Shown here: positions 43,976-56,514 of the stretch, piece after piece
How positions within the stretch are numbered: the first letter of the stretch is position 1
Layout of the letters: the number at the start of each line of letters is the position of its first letter
Assembly (NCBI GenBank): GCA_026120185.1
Contig: JANUWF010001101.1
Coordinates: 5,830,001 to 5,894,000 of the forward strand
Source of the DNA: Voacanga thouarsii
Lineage: Eukaryota; Streptophyta; Magnoliopsida; Gentianales; Apocynaceae
DNA: 64,000 bases
Reading direction: 5' to 3'
Position numbers and translations under genes: made by a program
The notes under the pieces: generated by a model
The model's database searches: none
What the model saw: the letters and a program-made list of their open reading frames with translations, nothing else
What the model was told of the DNA's origin: nothing

Positions 43976-45379
43976 AGAAGAAGAAGAAGAAGAAGAAGAA
44001 GAAGAAGAAGAAGAAGAAGAAGACGTTTGTTTTGTGGCTCATATTTTCGTGTGAATTACACTTGGATTAGGGTTTCGAGCATATCTAATGTATGTTCCAA
44101 AATTCACTGAAAATCTGAAATTCTAAAACAAATAGAACTTCCTAATTGTAATTAGAAACATCAAGTTTTCACAATTACAACTTGGACCACAAATTATAAC
44201 TAATTATAATTTGTTCACAACAACTTCTCTTTCTCGCAATTAACCCCACTATATTATCAAATAACATCTCGAGTATATAATCCTCTATTGTGTGTGACCT
44301 ATTAGGTTTCCCAGTCAATTGGTAGCGAACATGAATTAATCCAAATGTCTTTGAGATTAATAATCCATATTTAATTAGAATTAATCCTATTAATTCTAAT
44401 CAGGATTGGTTTATTAATTCATCAATTAATAAACCCATATTTCCAGATCATGAGCTGTATCTAGCAACACATCATGACCACCCAAGAGTCGAGGAAGTCA
44501 AGTGGCATGACATGAACCCTTCAATAACAAATTTTAGTACAATTAACTCTTTTCACCATATAATATTTCATTCGGTTTGGAGAACGGAATTAGTGCCAAC
44601 TCCCTCCAAAATTACTTTTGGCCCTAATACAGTAGTACTTGTACCAGGAACCCACTACTCTAGATGTGTATCAATTGGAACTATTTTCAATACACAATTG
44701 CCTTGGCCAAGGACTTTTCAAGTAGTAATTCCTACAAATGGCCGTGAGATATTCACCCATACTATTAGAAGTAGTGAATCCTTTATTGACCATCTCAACT
44801 ACTATCATTTACCTCACAATGTACCCAATATCCATCCCATATACGGCCCTCGATCGAGTTTCGGAGATTGGAATCAAAGTATAAAGCTCAGCAAACAAAA
44901 TACCTTGGAGATCTCAAGTCTAAGGATACTTGCACGTTTTCTATATTAAGATTATATCATTAGCACTAAATAGTTATCCATGTAATTTTCTCGAAGCTAG
45001 GTCATCCATGAACTTGTTCCATTAACAAACATTCATGTGTTAACTTTGAGTATCTCAATACTCACGGTTATGAGAACCACCGCCTGATCAAATCAAGAAG
45101 TCTAACACATGCTAGTCTTAACACATTAATGATGTCCTGTCTCATTAATACTATGACAATGGATTATTTAAGTACTAACACTATACAATGTAGTAGGAAT
45201 CTCATACCATGGTCTCTATCATGATTTCCTTAACACGGTGTTGTACTGAGGACTTTGTTGAACAATTATATTACTTAAAAGTAAATAAAATAAACTGTAA
45301 GATAAATAATGCCTTTTATTAAAATAAAATGTGTCATATACAATGTATAAGTGATTGCCTCTAGGACACAACACTAACA
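43693..45379 (-). mobile_element. Copia-3 5' LTR, truncated at inner end
   Basis: Homologous to 37299-39066 from 45379 (TGTTAGTGTTGTGTCC on the minus strand) down to 43693, where similarity stops about 135 bp short. No primer site follows. Confidence 0.85.
43901..44023. repeat. (GA)n(GAA)n microsatellite in Copia-3 5' LTR
   Basis: About 36 GA units followed by about 17 GAA units. It produces an artefactual Arg/Glu ORF. Confidence 0.95.
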
Positions 45380-45384
45380 GAACC

Positions 45385-46181
45385 AACTTTATGGGATCTC
45401 CAAAGGTTGGGTTTTCGTTATAATTGACTACTTAATTGGCTTTAGTTCTATTCCCCTCGATGTTTCCAAAATCAACTTTCTTTCCAAAGGTTTAGTTAGA
45501 TGATTGGTCAAATTCACTTCTAACCTTATGAAACCAATGGAAATTATTCCATCTCTTAGCAGATGGTTTATGTCATCATGTATTAATCTCATATGTCAAT
45601 TTTTCCCATTGTATGAATTATTCTTGGTAATGTGGATTGCCGCTTAAAAATCACAGTGCATAGATACTGAAGGCATAGACTTCACACCCAAAGGAATATC
45701 AGATAAGAAATTCCTTAACCAATCTGCCTCAATTCTAGCTGACTCCATAGAAACAAACTCTGACTTCATAGAAGATCTTGGAAGAATCGTTTGCAAGGAT
45801 GACTTCCACGCAGTTGTACCCCCACCGAGGGTGAATATGAAGCCACTAGTGGATCTTGACTCATTCGTGTTTGAGATCCAATTTACATCGCTATACCCTT
45901 CTAGTATAGTGGGATAACCTCCATATCGGATACCATACTTTATGGTTCATCTCAAATACTTCATTAGTCTTACTAAAGCAAACCAAACTTATGTAATGTC
46001 TGGTCTCGTGAAATTCATTAAATACATCAAACTTTCAATAATTTGAGCATATTTAGATTGTTCCATTGGATGATCATGATTTTTCTTCAACTGAGACTTA
46101 GCATCATAAGGAGTACTCGTAGATATCACATCATAATTATCCAACTTCTTAAGCAGATTCTCAACATAATTTTCTTGTGAC
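45385..46181 (-). pseudogene. Copia-4 RT end and RNase H, heavily mutated
   Basis: Short minus-strand pieces in several frames match copia RNase H: an NESRSTSGFIFTLGGG-like stretch near 45830, an SMKSEFVSMES-like stretch and CDFQAAIHITKN near 45640. Upstream are RT-thumb traces (ENYVENLLKKLDNY, near 46155). Many stops. The frame resumes at 55849 beyond Copia-2. gtgac at 46177-46181 is the Copia-2 target duplication. Confidence 0.65.
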
Positions 46182-48198
46182 TATTGGATTGTATGCCCTC
46201 TTAGACTAGGTTTCTAATGTAAAATCGAATATTTTAATAAAAGAATTTATTTTCAGAATTTGTTTGTGAATTTACTTTTTGTTTGTGTACAATTTTCGTT
46301 TGGAATAGACCCATTGTGTTTAAATAAGTGATCCATGTGAATGGTGGTCTTTCACAATAAGGTATGGATCACGAGTTATTTAACACATAAACATTTGTTC
46401 TTAATCTATTGATGATACTGGGAACCTTATCATGTTTAGGTTATTATGTTACGAATTCCAAATGGGGAATGGCTTACCTTTAGCCAGTGAGTAGTCCACT
46501 CACTTCATGACATAAGCGTATTTCGAATACGTAGGATAGGACCTGTAGTAGTGGTTTCTAAAAGTACTATATGATAGAAACCTAGACTACTACCGCTACA
46601 GCGTGGACTAGTATTCTACGACTTGAGTATGAGTTGGTGGTCTGGCGAAGCTGGAAACATATACTTTGATTTTCTATAGTTGAGGTTCTATCGTAGGGCC
46701 AATATACTTGCATGTTGGGTATGTGTGACTAGTTAGTTAAGACAGACTTGTACAAGATAGTTTCTGCACTATATCGCCCCTTGTGGTTGTCCGAATGGTC
46801 TAAAATGTCCAGGGCCCTGGGAAACATGACTAGGATGTTTGCTTTAGGGTAGCTCCCTTGGAAAGCGAAAACACTCCAGGAAGTCGTGGATCATTGGACT
46901 AGAAGCCTAAGGATGGTAGATGTCATTTAGAGGGGTGTTAGTACACTTCTTCCTCTCTAAATGTATGGCGATGTGTAGAGGGGTATTTTAGTCATTTCAC
47001 CTGTAGGTTGAAGACTTTGCTAATGCAACATTGTCCTTAGGGTCAATATTTTCTTATGGTGATATTAGAAAATATTTAAAATGCAAAATACAGCCATTTA
47101 TATAGCAGGGGTATTTTGGTCATTTTAGCAGCCAAGGCGATGTGTCTTTTTGGTCCTCGGAATAGCCCGTAAGTCCTAACTAATTTTGGGTTGAGGAATT
47201 GGTCTCAGTTGAAGAGGATTTTATTTTATTTTATTCAGGAAGTCTAATTTATTATTGGATTGGAATAAAATAAATAAATAAATTAAAATAGGAGTTGAGA
47301 GAAATTAATTATCTAGTTTAATTGGTTAATTAATTATTCAGGGCCTAGGTCTAGTATAAATAATTAAGAAATTAACCTGGGCTTAAACTAGGAGAAATAA
47401 TTAATGTTTAATTATTTATTGGGTTATTTATATAGGCCCAAGAAATAAATAATTAAAGATTAATTATTATGGTTCAATTGGGCTCATTAATTATTTATTG
47501 GGTTGTTTATATAAGCACAAGAAATAAATAATTAATGTTTATTATTTTGGGCGGCTTTTTGGGTCCAAAGAAAATAATAAATATTTTTCTGGCCCAATAG
47601 CTTGGACCTTAGGGTTTTTTCTAGATACGGTTAAGAGGAGTTTAGGGTTAGGCCAAACTAATTCTCAGGATAACATCCGGGTGTTTTGAAATCCCGCGGA
47701 TATGTTTTATCAGAGATTGAGAAACCTAGTTTAGGCTAACCAATAAACTAGTCTCTGGTAGAGGAAAACCCTAATTCCCAACACAACACACAGAGAACTC
47801 ATGTCTCTTTCTCTGCTCTCTCACATTGCTTTCCTCTTGTTCTTTCTCCTTGGACTTTGCTAATCAATAGCAAGAGTACCAAGGAGATTTGAGATTGTTC
47901 CTCTTCACCATTGTTTTCACCGACTAGAGGTTAGGCAGAGGAATATTTCGAGAGCTGGAAAGCTTGGCGTTGATGCAAACAAGGCGAAGTAGAAGGCTGG
48001 CGGGTGTTCAACCGGAAGCTTCTTCAAGTGGGCGAAGCGAGGCGATTCCAATCGTTTAATCCGCTCATACTCAATCTTGAAGGGTTAAGGAGCACAAATA
48101 TATGATCTTCACGCTTTCGTATGGCCTTTAAGGCTTAGTTTTATTTTTCTCTGTTTTTTTCCGTAACCAGTACATTCTCTCTTGTTTCGTCTCTCTCA
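46182..48198 (+). mobile_element. Copia-2 5' LTR, 2,017 bp
   Basis: Starts TATTGGATTGTATGCCC. The small ORF begins at 47973 and stops at 48057-48059 after 28 codons (MQTRRSRRLAGVQPEASSS). Confidence 0.9.
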
Positions 48199-48201
48199 AT
48201 G

Positions 48202-48214
48202 TGGTATCAGAGAC
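48202..48214 (+). promoter_or_regulatory. Copia-2 primer-binding site
   Basis: TGGTATCAGAGAC: one mismatch to initiator tRNA-Met compared with Copia-1. Confidence 0.8.
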
Positions 48215-50022
48215 ACTGGTTTTTTATCAATATAGGGAGCATGGTAGTTAGTAAAAATTGAGAAGATGATTATACCTGTGATCCTTCGCTGTTTTGGTAT
48301 GGGATAGGCTTGATGTAAGCTTCACCGTTGAAGCATAGGAGCCCTTTGTAAAATTTTTGGCTTTGAAGTTTAATCGTGTAAACCCAATTTAAATGGGTAT
48401 AGGCGATTGTTTTTTTGTTTTGGATGTTTTTTGTAAGTAAATATGTCCAAAGAAGCCAAAAAAGGCTGGAAAAATCGAAAAGAGAAGTCATTGCAACTTC
48501 GCGCGCAGACAGAAGAGAAAAACGAAGAAGAAAGCACTGTTCATAAGCCGCCGTCGCGCCGAGCCGAGCCGAAGCCGCCGCCTGATTTCTGTGTCTGGAG
48601 CCGCTGGCTTATTCACGCCTTGGAGCCGAGCCGATTTGGAGGAAAATTGAGCCGATTTCGTTGCTCAATTGCAATTTCAATTTGCCCGGGTCGAGTGGCG
48701 GTATCGGGCTAGTACGCGGGTCAGTAGCAGAGGAGAACTGGGCGCGGGCACTCGGGCAGGCAGGTCGCGGCTTGGCGGGTTGAGGCAGCGTCTGATCTGG
48801 TGTGGCTGGTGCACCGGGGGGCGCGGTGGACCGAAGAGCAGAAGGCGCTGATCTGGTGCGACCGGTGCAATGGACCGCTAGCGATTTTTCTGCAATTTTT
48901 TAAAAATTTTTTCCCCTTTTTCGTTTTAGGTCCCATACCAGGTGAAGTTAATATTTTTACAATATTTATATTCTTGGAATATATTTGCATGAAAAGTATT
49001 AGTAAGAGATTTTAGGATTAAACAAGATAATTAATTAATTAATTAATGTATTTAATTCTATTATTTGGGCACTTAGGTTTAAAAAATAGAAAAGCATGAA
49101 AACGTTTACTGTTTTCGAGCATGCTATTTTTTTTATGTACCTATGTGTGCTTTTTCTCAAAGACCAAAGTCTTTGGGAACATTTTTGACAAGAAAAATAT
49201 TTTTTTTCAAAAATTAAATGGTTATTTTAATTGGTACAAAAATTAATCCTTGAATATTTTCTCAAAGGATTTAATCCTTGACATAGAAAATATATTGGAT
49301 TTATATATTTTTGTAAATTAAAATGGAAAGCCATTTTGTTTTGTTTTGGACTAGAAAAATGATTTTGTCAAATAAACTTGAGACCAAAATCTCTAGAAAG
49401 TTTTAATTGGAAAATTTTTGAAATAATTAAGTTTTAACTTATATAAAATTAGTCCAAGGAGAAAATCTCTCAAAGGATATAAGCCTTGACATAGAGATTT
49501 TATTGGACTTAGATATTTTATTTTTGAGTTAAGGAAAAACTTAATGGAAATTACAAAAGGATATTTTCCAGAAAACCTTTATTTTAAGAGACTAAGTGGG
49601 AGAGGGGTTCCAACGGCCCCACGGCTTCCATCATGGTCCTCATTAGAGATCGTGGATCCCCTCGCGTCACCCTGGGAGTGAACCCGTATAGGATGGGGAA
49701 CCACAAGGATCTAAATCTAATGGAAGGATGTAATTAATAACCCGGGGCACGTACTATGATCAGCCATCCCACGTTGGAGGTTATAGTACGAGGTATGTCC
49801 ATAGGAAATGAGAGGAAACAGCTATCCCACGATGGAGTTATTCTCTAAACCATTACCTAGAAGGGAAGTTAATTTGTGGGGGTTAATACACTTAGCTTAG
49901 GAAAACTGTTAATCTTTCCAATAAGCTATGTCAGTTTTCCTAAGAGCCAAATTATTTTCAGTGCACAAATTTTATTTTATTTTCACAAACTAAATTCTTT
50001 CTTTTATTTTTGATTTTCAGAA
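48215..50022 (+). other. Copia-2 long leader with GC-rich block
   Basis: Same layout as the Copia-1 leader: GC-rich block (about 48535-48890, GCCGAGCCGA motifs) and conserved pre-gag block (49594-49870). No gene. Confidence 0.7.
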
Positions 50023-50819
50023 ATGGTGGGAGGTTCTTTTAGTCCATTGGCCGTTATTCTTAGGGAGAATAAGTTAACGGGTCCAAACTATGTGGACTGG
50101 AAAAGGAACCTGGACATAATACTCACAGCTGAGGAGTATAAGTATGTCCTTTACGAGACCTGCCCTATTATCGGGGAAGGTTCCACCACTGATGAGCGAG
50201 AGGCTGAGAAGGCGTGGAAGAAAGTTGACGAAATGTCACGTTGCTATATGTTAGCTTCCATGTCTAATGTGCTCCAGTCAAAACACGAGTACATGGCTTC
50301 TGCATATGACATAAGTCAATCATTGGCAACTATGTTCGCAGACAAGAGTTAGCCCGCAAGGCAGGAGGCTCTTTGAACTATTGTGAACACTAAGATGGCT
50401 GAGGGAGTATCAGTCCGAGAGCATATGCTCAAGATGATTGCTGCTTTCAAGGAGCTCAGTTTAAGTTAAACTATAACATGAATAAGTTGAACATGGGTAT
50501 AACTGAACTGATGAAGGAGCTCCAGATGGCGGAGAAAGTCATGAAGCCGCAATCTAAGGCCATGATTGCTAAGGCTTCTTTTTCAAGAACTGGGCCTAAA
50601 CCCAGAAAGTTCAAGAGGAAGAAGGGGAATGTAGCAGCCCAGCCCAAGACCCAGCCCAAGGACAAGCCAAATGGCGAGTGCTTCAAGTGTGGTAAGAAGG
50701 GACACTGGAAAAAGGAGTGTCCAGATCTTCAAACCAAGAAAAACCCCACAGGTAATGTTTACTATCTAGAGTCCATATCAATGGTAGGATCAACTTCCAC
50801 TTGGATTGTTGATTCATGA
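50023..50819 (+). pseudogene. Copia-2 gag and protease start
   Basis: MVGGSFSPLAVILRENKLTG, then YVDWKRNLDIILTAEEYKY. The frame stops at 50350 (ADKS-stop), and a deletion near 50455 removes about 20 codons relative to Copia-1. The frame 50478-50819 carries an intact knuckle CFKCGKKGHWKKEC and runs into the protease, STWIVDS, where the Gly of the DSG is TGA. Confidence 0.85.
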
Positions 50820-50843
50820 GCCACTGATCATATCTGTAACTCC

Positions 50844-51416
50844 TTGCAGGGTTTTAGGAAGATAAGAAGACTCAAGAAGGGCGAACATGGGCTTCGAGTG
50901 GGTAATAGAGCACAAGTGTGGGCCTTTGCAGTGGGAGAGCTAGATCTAATTTTTTATTGTAATAAGATAGTGGTTTTAAAGGATATTTTATATGTACCTG
51001 ATTTTCGTCAGAATTTGATTTCAGTTGCAAAACTTATTAATCAAGGATATTCTGTATCTTTTCATTTTGGTATTTCTATCAGTAGAGATAGAGAAATTTT
51101 ATGTACTGGGCACATGTATGGAAATCTGTTCTTTTTAAACCCTATTAACAACCAATCAAATAATGCTCAGTCTGAACCTTTAACTAGGAAGAGAAAGACC
51201 AATATCAATGATTCATACCTTTGGCATCTAAGGTTGGGTCATATTAACCCAACCAGGATTCAGAGGCTAATCCATGATGGGCCTTTGGGCTCATTGAGAT
51301 TGGAAAGTTGGCCTCAGTGTGAATCCTGCCTGATGGAAAAAATGACCAAAAGGTCTTTTACACCAAAGGCGGATAGAGCCAATGAGGTGTTGAGTCTTGT
51401 TCACACTGATGTGTGA
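50844..51416 (+). pseudogene. Copia-2 protease end, GAG-pre-integrase, integrase start
   Basis: 190 open codons: [59 protein letters not shown] (pre-integrase), then integrase zinc residues CESCLMEKM and LVHTDV. Stops at TGA where Copia-1 has Cys in DVCGP. Confidence 0.9.
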
Positions 51417-51422
51417 GGTCCA

Positions 51423-52421
51423 TTGTCTACACTAGCTATGGGAGGTTTTGAGTACTTCATCACGTTCACGGATGATTGTACGAGGTATGGTTACATTTAC
51501 CTGATGAGACGCAAGTCTGACTCTTTTGACAAGTTCAAGGAGTTTAAGGTTGAAGTGGAGCGTCGGACAGGTAAATTAATCAAAACCTTACGATCGGATC
51601 GTGGTGGAGAGTACCTCCTAGGTGAATTCAAGGACTACATGGTACATCATGGGATAGTATCCCAACTCTCTGCGCCAGGAACACCCCAGCAGAACGGAGT
51701 AGTTGAGAGAAGGAATAGGACATTGATGGAAATGGTCTGAAGTATGATGTCTCATGCTACTCTTCCAGTGTCCTTTTGGGGATATGCCCTGGAAACGACA
51801 GCATATATTCTGAACTTGGTGCCTTCTGAGTCAGTACCTAGAACTCCCTATGAGATGTGGACTGGGCGTAAGCCAAGTCTAAATCATCTCAGGATTTGGG
51901 GGTGTCCAGCTTATGTACTGATCAAGGGAGACAAGTTGGAACCAAGATCAGAATTATGCTATTTTGTTGGGTATCCAAAAGGGACAAAAGGAGGTTACTT
52001 TTATCATCCTAAGGAGCAGAAGGTACTAGTCAGTATCAATGCTAGATACTTAGAAGATGATCAAAGTACTTCCACTAAAGGTTCAACAAGGTTGGATTTT
52101 GAGGAGAAGTTATCTACGGAATCAACTTCATCTGATCCGATTATGGAACAAGAAGAGGCACAGCCTCAAGAGCCTGTGCAAATGAAGCCTCGTCGTAGTG
52201 GGAGAATGTCTAGGGTTCCGGATAGATGGACTGGAGAAGTCTTTGAGCTGGTCTCCGACCATCAGGAACAAGACCTCACTAGATACGAGAAGGCTATTGC
52301 TGATGCCGATGCAAATCTGTGGCATAAAGTAATGAAAGCCGAGATTGAGTCTATGTACCTCAATCAGGTTTGGGATCTTGTAGCTTCACCTGAGAGGATA
52401 AAACCCATTGGGTGCAAGTGA
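51423..52421 (+). pseudogene. Copia-2 integrase core and linker
   Basis: Two frames in phase separated by one stop at 51738-51740: [11 protein letters not shown] and NGVVERRNRTLMEMV, then [32 protein letters not shown] and the acidic linker to KPIGCK-stop. Catalytic Asp-35-Glu spacing is kept. Confidence 0.9.
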
Positions 52422-52424
52422 GTA

Positions 52425-53804
52425 TACAAGAGGAAGAGAGGAGTGGATGGGAAGTTGGAAACCTTCAAAGCTAGGCTTGTGGCGAAAGGGTATACTCAGA
52501 AAGAAGGTATCGACTATGAGGAAACCTTTTCCCCGGTAGCCATGCTTAAATCCATTCGCATCCTCCTTGCCATCGCATGTCACTATGACTACGAGATATG
52601 ACAAATGGATGTCAAGACGGCATTCTTTAATGACCATCTTAGCGAAGACATCTATATGTCCCAACCGGAAGACTTCATTGTTGAAGGCCAGGAACACATG
52701 GTTTGCAAGTAGGCATCGAGAGCATGGAACATTCATTTTGATGAGACTGTAAAGTCTTATGATTTTATTCAAAACGAACATGAACCATGCGTGTACAGGA
52801 AACTTGAAGGCATTAATGTGGTTTTTCTTATCCTGTATGTGGATGACATTCTACTCATTGGAAATGATGTAGGAACATTATCATCTACAACGGTTTGGCT
52901 ATCTAGTCAATTCAGTATGAAGTACTTGGGAGAAGCCAGCTACATTCTCGGGATTAAGCTTCTTAGAAATAGGAAGCAGAGAATGTTAGGGTTATCCCAA
53001 GCAACATACATTGACAAGATGCTGGCCAAGTATAGCATGGACTTATGCAAGGGAGCTCTAATCCTTTGCAGACATGGGTTGTCATTTTCTTCGAAGGACT
53101 GTCCTAAGTCTCAAGAAGAAAAGGACAGAATGAGTAGGATTCCCTACACTTCGGCTGTGGGAAGTCTCATGTACGCCATGCTGTGTACTAGGCCAGATAT
53201 CTGCTTTGCTGTGGGCTTAGTTAGTAGATATCAGTCAAACCCAGGGGAGGTTCATTGGCAAGCTGTAAAGCATATTCTCAAGTACCTCAAGGGAACGAGA
53301 GATTATATACTGGTTTACAGGGCTGATGATTTTGTTTCTACAGGATACACAAACTCAGACTTCCAGGTAGATAAGGATAAGAGAAAATCCACTAGTGGAT
53401 ATGTCTTCACCGTGTCTGGAGGAGCAATTTCATGGAGGAGTATTAAGCAGTCTTGTATTGCTGACTCAACCATGGAAGCTGAGTATATGGTTGCTTCGAA
53501 GGCGTCCAAGGAAGCAGTTTGGCTCCGGAAGTTTCTTTAAGAACTTGGAGTCGTTCCACATATGGACAGGCTGATTGTGATGTATTGCGAAAACACTAGA
53601 GCAGTATCGCAATCTAAGGAACCTCGGAACCACAAGAAGGGGAAACACATCGAGAGGAAGTACCATCTGATCCGGGATTTCATCCAGAGACGGGAAATCG
53701 TGGTGGAGCATATTGCCTCAGAAAACATCACCAAGCCTTTGGCTGAGAGAGTCTTCAAGAGACATTTAGACGCCATAGGGGTAGGCACCTATGGACTTAC
53801 CTAG
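52425..53804 (+). pseudogene. Copia-2 reverse transcriptase-RNase H with 27-bp deletion
   Basis: RT blocks [19 protein letters not shown] and [13 protein letters not shown] are present. At 52709 the nine codons for the LKKSIYGLK block are deleted relative to Copia-1, and the next codon is TAG. Frame 52791-53540 has LYVDDILLIGN, RNase H GYTNSDFQVDKDKRKSTSG (first Asp is Asn), STMEAEYMVAS. Frame 53562-53804 has YCENTRAVS (Asp to Glu) and ends GVGTYGLT; a short deletion removes the ADP of the last motif. Confidence 0.9.
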
Positions 53805-53826
53805 TCTTAGAGTGCAAGTGGGAGAT

Positions 53827-55843
53827 TGTTGGATTGTATGCCCTCTTAGACTAGGTTTCTGATGTAAAATTGAATATTTTAATAAAAGAATTTATTTTCA
53901 GAATTTGTTTGTGAATTTACTTTTTGTTTGTGCACAATTTTCGTTTGGAACAGACCCATTGTGTTTAAATAAGTGATCCATGTGAATGGTGGTCTTTCAC
54001 AGTAAGGTATGGATCACGGGTTATTTAACACATAAATATTTGTTCTTAACCTATTGATGAGACTGGGAACCTCATCATGTTTAGGTTATTATGTTATGAA
54101 TTCCAAATGGGGAATGACTTACCTTTAGCTAGTGAGTAATCCACTCACTTCATGACATAAGCGTATTTCGAATACGTAGGATAGGACCTGTAGTAGTGGT
54201 TTCTAAAAGTACTATATGATAGAAACCTAGACTACTACCGCTACAGCGTAGACTAGTACTCTACGACTTGAGTATGAGTTGGTGGTCTGGCGAAGCTGGA
54301 AGCATATACTTTGATTTTCTATAGTTGAGGTTCTATCGTAGGGCCAATATACTTGCATGTTGGGTATGTGTGACTAGTTAGTTAAGACAGACTTGTACAA
54401 GATAGTTTCTGCACTATATTACCCCTTGTGGTTGTCCGAATGGTCTAAAATGTCCAGGGCCCTGGGAAACATGACTAGGATGTTTGCTTTAGGGTAGCTC
54501 CCTTGGAAAGCGGAAATACTCCAGGAAGTCGTGGATCATTGGACTAGAAGCCTAAGGATGGTAGATGTCATTTAGAGGGGTGTTAGTACACTTCTTCCTC
54601 TCTAAATGTACGGCGATGTGTAGAGGGCTATTTTAGTCATTTCACCTGTAGGTTGAAGACTTTGCTAATGCAGCATTGTCCTTAGGGTCAATATTTCCTT
54701 ATGGTGATATTAGAAAATATTTAAAATGCAAAATACAGCTATTTATATAGTAGGGGTATTTTGGTCATTTTAGCAGCCAATGCGATGTGTCTTTTTGGTC
54801 CTCGGAATAGCCCGTAAGTCCTAACTAATTTTGGGTTGAGGAATTGGTCTCAGTTGAAGAGTATTTTATTTTATTTTATTCAGGAAGTCTAATTTATTAT
54901 TGGATTGGAATAAAATAAATAAATAAATTAAAATAGGAGTTGAGAGAAATTAATTATCTAGTTTAATTGGTTAATTAATTATTCAGGGCCTAGGTCCAGT
55001 ATGAATAATTAAGAAATTAACCAGGGCTTAAATTAGGGGAAATAATTAATGTTTAATTATTTATTGGATTATTTATATAGGCCCAAGAAATAAATAATTA
55101 AAGATTAATTATTATGGTTCAATTGGGCTCATTAATTATTTATTGGGTTGTTTATATAAGCACAGGAAATAAATAATTAATGTTTATTATTTTGGGCGGC
55201 TTTTTGGGTCCAAAGAAAATAATAAATATTTTTCTGGCCCAATAGCTTGGACCTTAGGGTTTTTTCTAGATACGGTTAAGAGAAGTTTAGGGTTAGGCCA
55301 AACTAATTCTCAGGATAACATCCGGGTGTTTTGAAATCCCGCGGATATGTTTTATCAGAGATTGAGAAACCTAGTTTAGGCTAACCAATAAACTAGTCTC
55401 TGGTAGAGGAAAACCCTAATTCCCAACACAACACACAGAGAACTCATGTCTCTTTCTCTGCTCTCTCACGTTGCTTTCCTCTTGTTCTTTCTCCTTGGAC
55501 TTTGCTAATCAATAGCAAGAGAACCAAGGAGATTTGAGATTATTCCTCTTCACCATTGTGTTCACCGACTAGAGGTTAGACAGAGGAATATTCCGAGAGT
55601 TGGAAAGCTTGGCGTTGATGCAAACAAGGCGAAATAGAAGGCTAGCGGGTGTTCAATCGGAAGCTTCTTCAAGTGGGCGAAGTGAGGCGATTCCAATCGT
55701 TCAATCCGCTCCTACTCAACCTAGAAGGGTTAAGGAGCACAAATGTATGATCTTCACGCTTCCGTATGGCCTTCAAGGCTTAGTTTTATTTTTCTCTGTT
55801 TTTTTTCGTAACCAGTGCATGCTCCCCAGTTTTGTCTCCCTCG
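53827..55843 (+). mobile_element. Copia-2 3' LTR, 2,017 bp
   Basis: Preceded by the tract AAGTGGGAGAT and beginning TGTTGGATTGTATGCCC. The small ORF copy starts at 55618 (MQTRRNRRLAGVQSEASSS). The last bases have diverged from the 5' LTR. Confidence 0.95.
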
Positions 55844-55848
55844 GTGAC

Positions 55849-56229
55849 AACATAATACCATTACTTCTCCTTATAACTCTAACACCCAGTATTCTTTTAG
55901 CTTCATCTATATCTTTCATGTCAAAACTAGAAGTTAAAAACAATTTAGTTTTATTCAAAACTTTCAAATTAGTACCAAATATAAGCATATCATCTACATA
56001 TAAACTTATAATAATACAATCATCATTTATAACTTTCGTATATACACATTATCTACTCCAATAGACAAAAAACCATCACTTAATAACACTTGGTTAAACT
56101 TATACCATTGATTGGGAGCTTTTTTTAGGCCATAAAGAGATTTGAGTAATTTGCAGATTTTCTTTTCCTATCTAGGTTCAATGCACCTTTCAGATTAAGT
56201 CATGTAAATCTCTTCTTTTAAATCACATT

Positions 56230-56272
<43 letters not shown>

Positions 56273-56514
56273 TTGACATCCATCTGATGTATAAATAATT
56301 TATGAATTGAAGCGTAAAGCAAATAAAACTCAAATTGAAGCAATTCTAGTTACTGGAGCAAAAGTATCAAAATAGTCAATATTTTCCTTTTGAGTAAACC
56401 CTTTGGCTACCAAACGAGCTTTATATTTATCAATTGAGCTATCAGGGTTAAATTTCTTTTTGAAAATCTATTTGCAACCAATTGGCTTTGCTACAGCGGT
56501 AAATCAACTAAAAT
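55849..56514 (-). pseudogene. Copia-4 reverse transcriptase, broken by microsatellite
   Basis: Frame 55988-55849 has FDMKDIDEAKRILGVRVIR, preceded by LYVDDMLIF (about 56005). Upstream pieces include [22 protein letters not shown] traces (56400-56350) and a QMDVK remnant split by a (TA)n array at 56233-56267. Confidence 0.7.
56233..56267. repeat. (TA)n microsatellite in Copia-4 RT
   Basis: About 17 TA units within former RT coding sequence. Confidence 0.95.

Larger units (their letters stand above)
37299..45379 (-). mobile_element. Copia-3: Ty1/copia element with chimeric 5' end, 8.1 kb
   Basis: 3' LTR 37299-39066, pol 39081-41970, zinc-knuckle remnant to 42083, a foreign LTR 42084-43660, and a truncated 5' LTR 43693-45379. 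The target duplication gaacc is exact. It is inserted in the 3' part of Copia-4. The 5' half of gag, the primer site and about 135 bp of the 5' LTR inner end are missing. Confidence 0.9.
46182..55843 (+). mobile_element. Copia-2: Ty1/copia element, same family as Copia-1, 9.7 kb
   Basis: LTRs 46182-48198 and 53827-55843; target duplication gtgac exact (46177-46181, 55844-55848). Inserted in the RT of Copia-4. LTR termini have mutated (TA at the 5' end, CG at the 3' end). The coding region has more stops than Copia-1, so it is probably older. Confidence 0.95.

Noticed and set aside
43865..44110. 81-codon ORF rich in Arg-Glu and poly-Arg
   Set aside because: It is the translation of a GA/GAA microsatellite inside a retrotransposon LTR.
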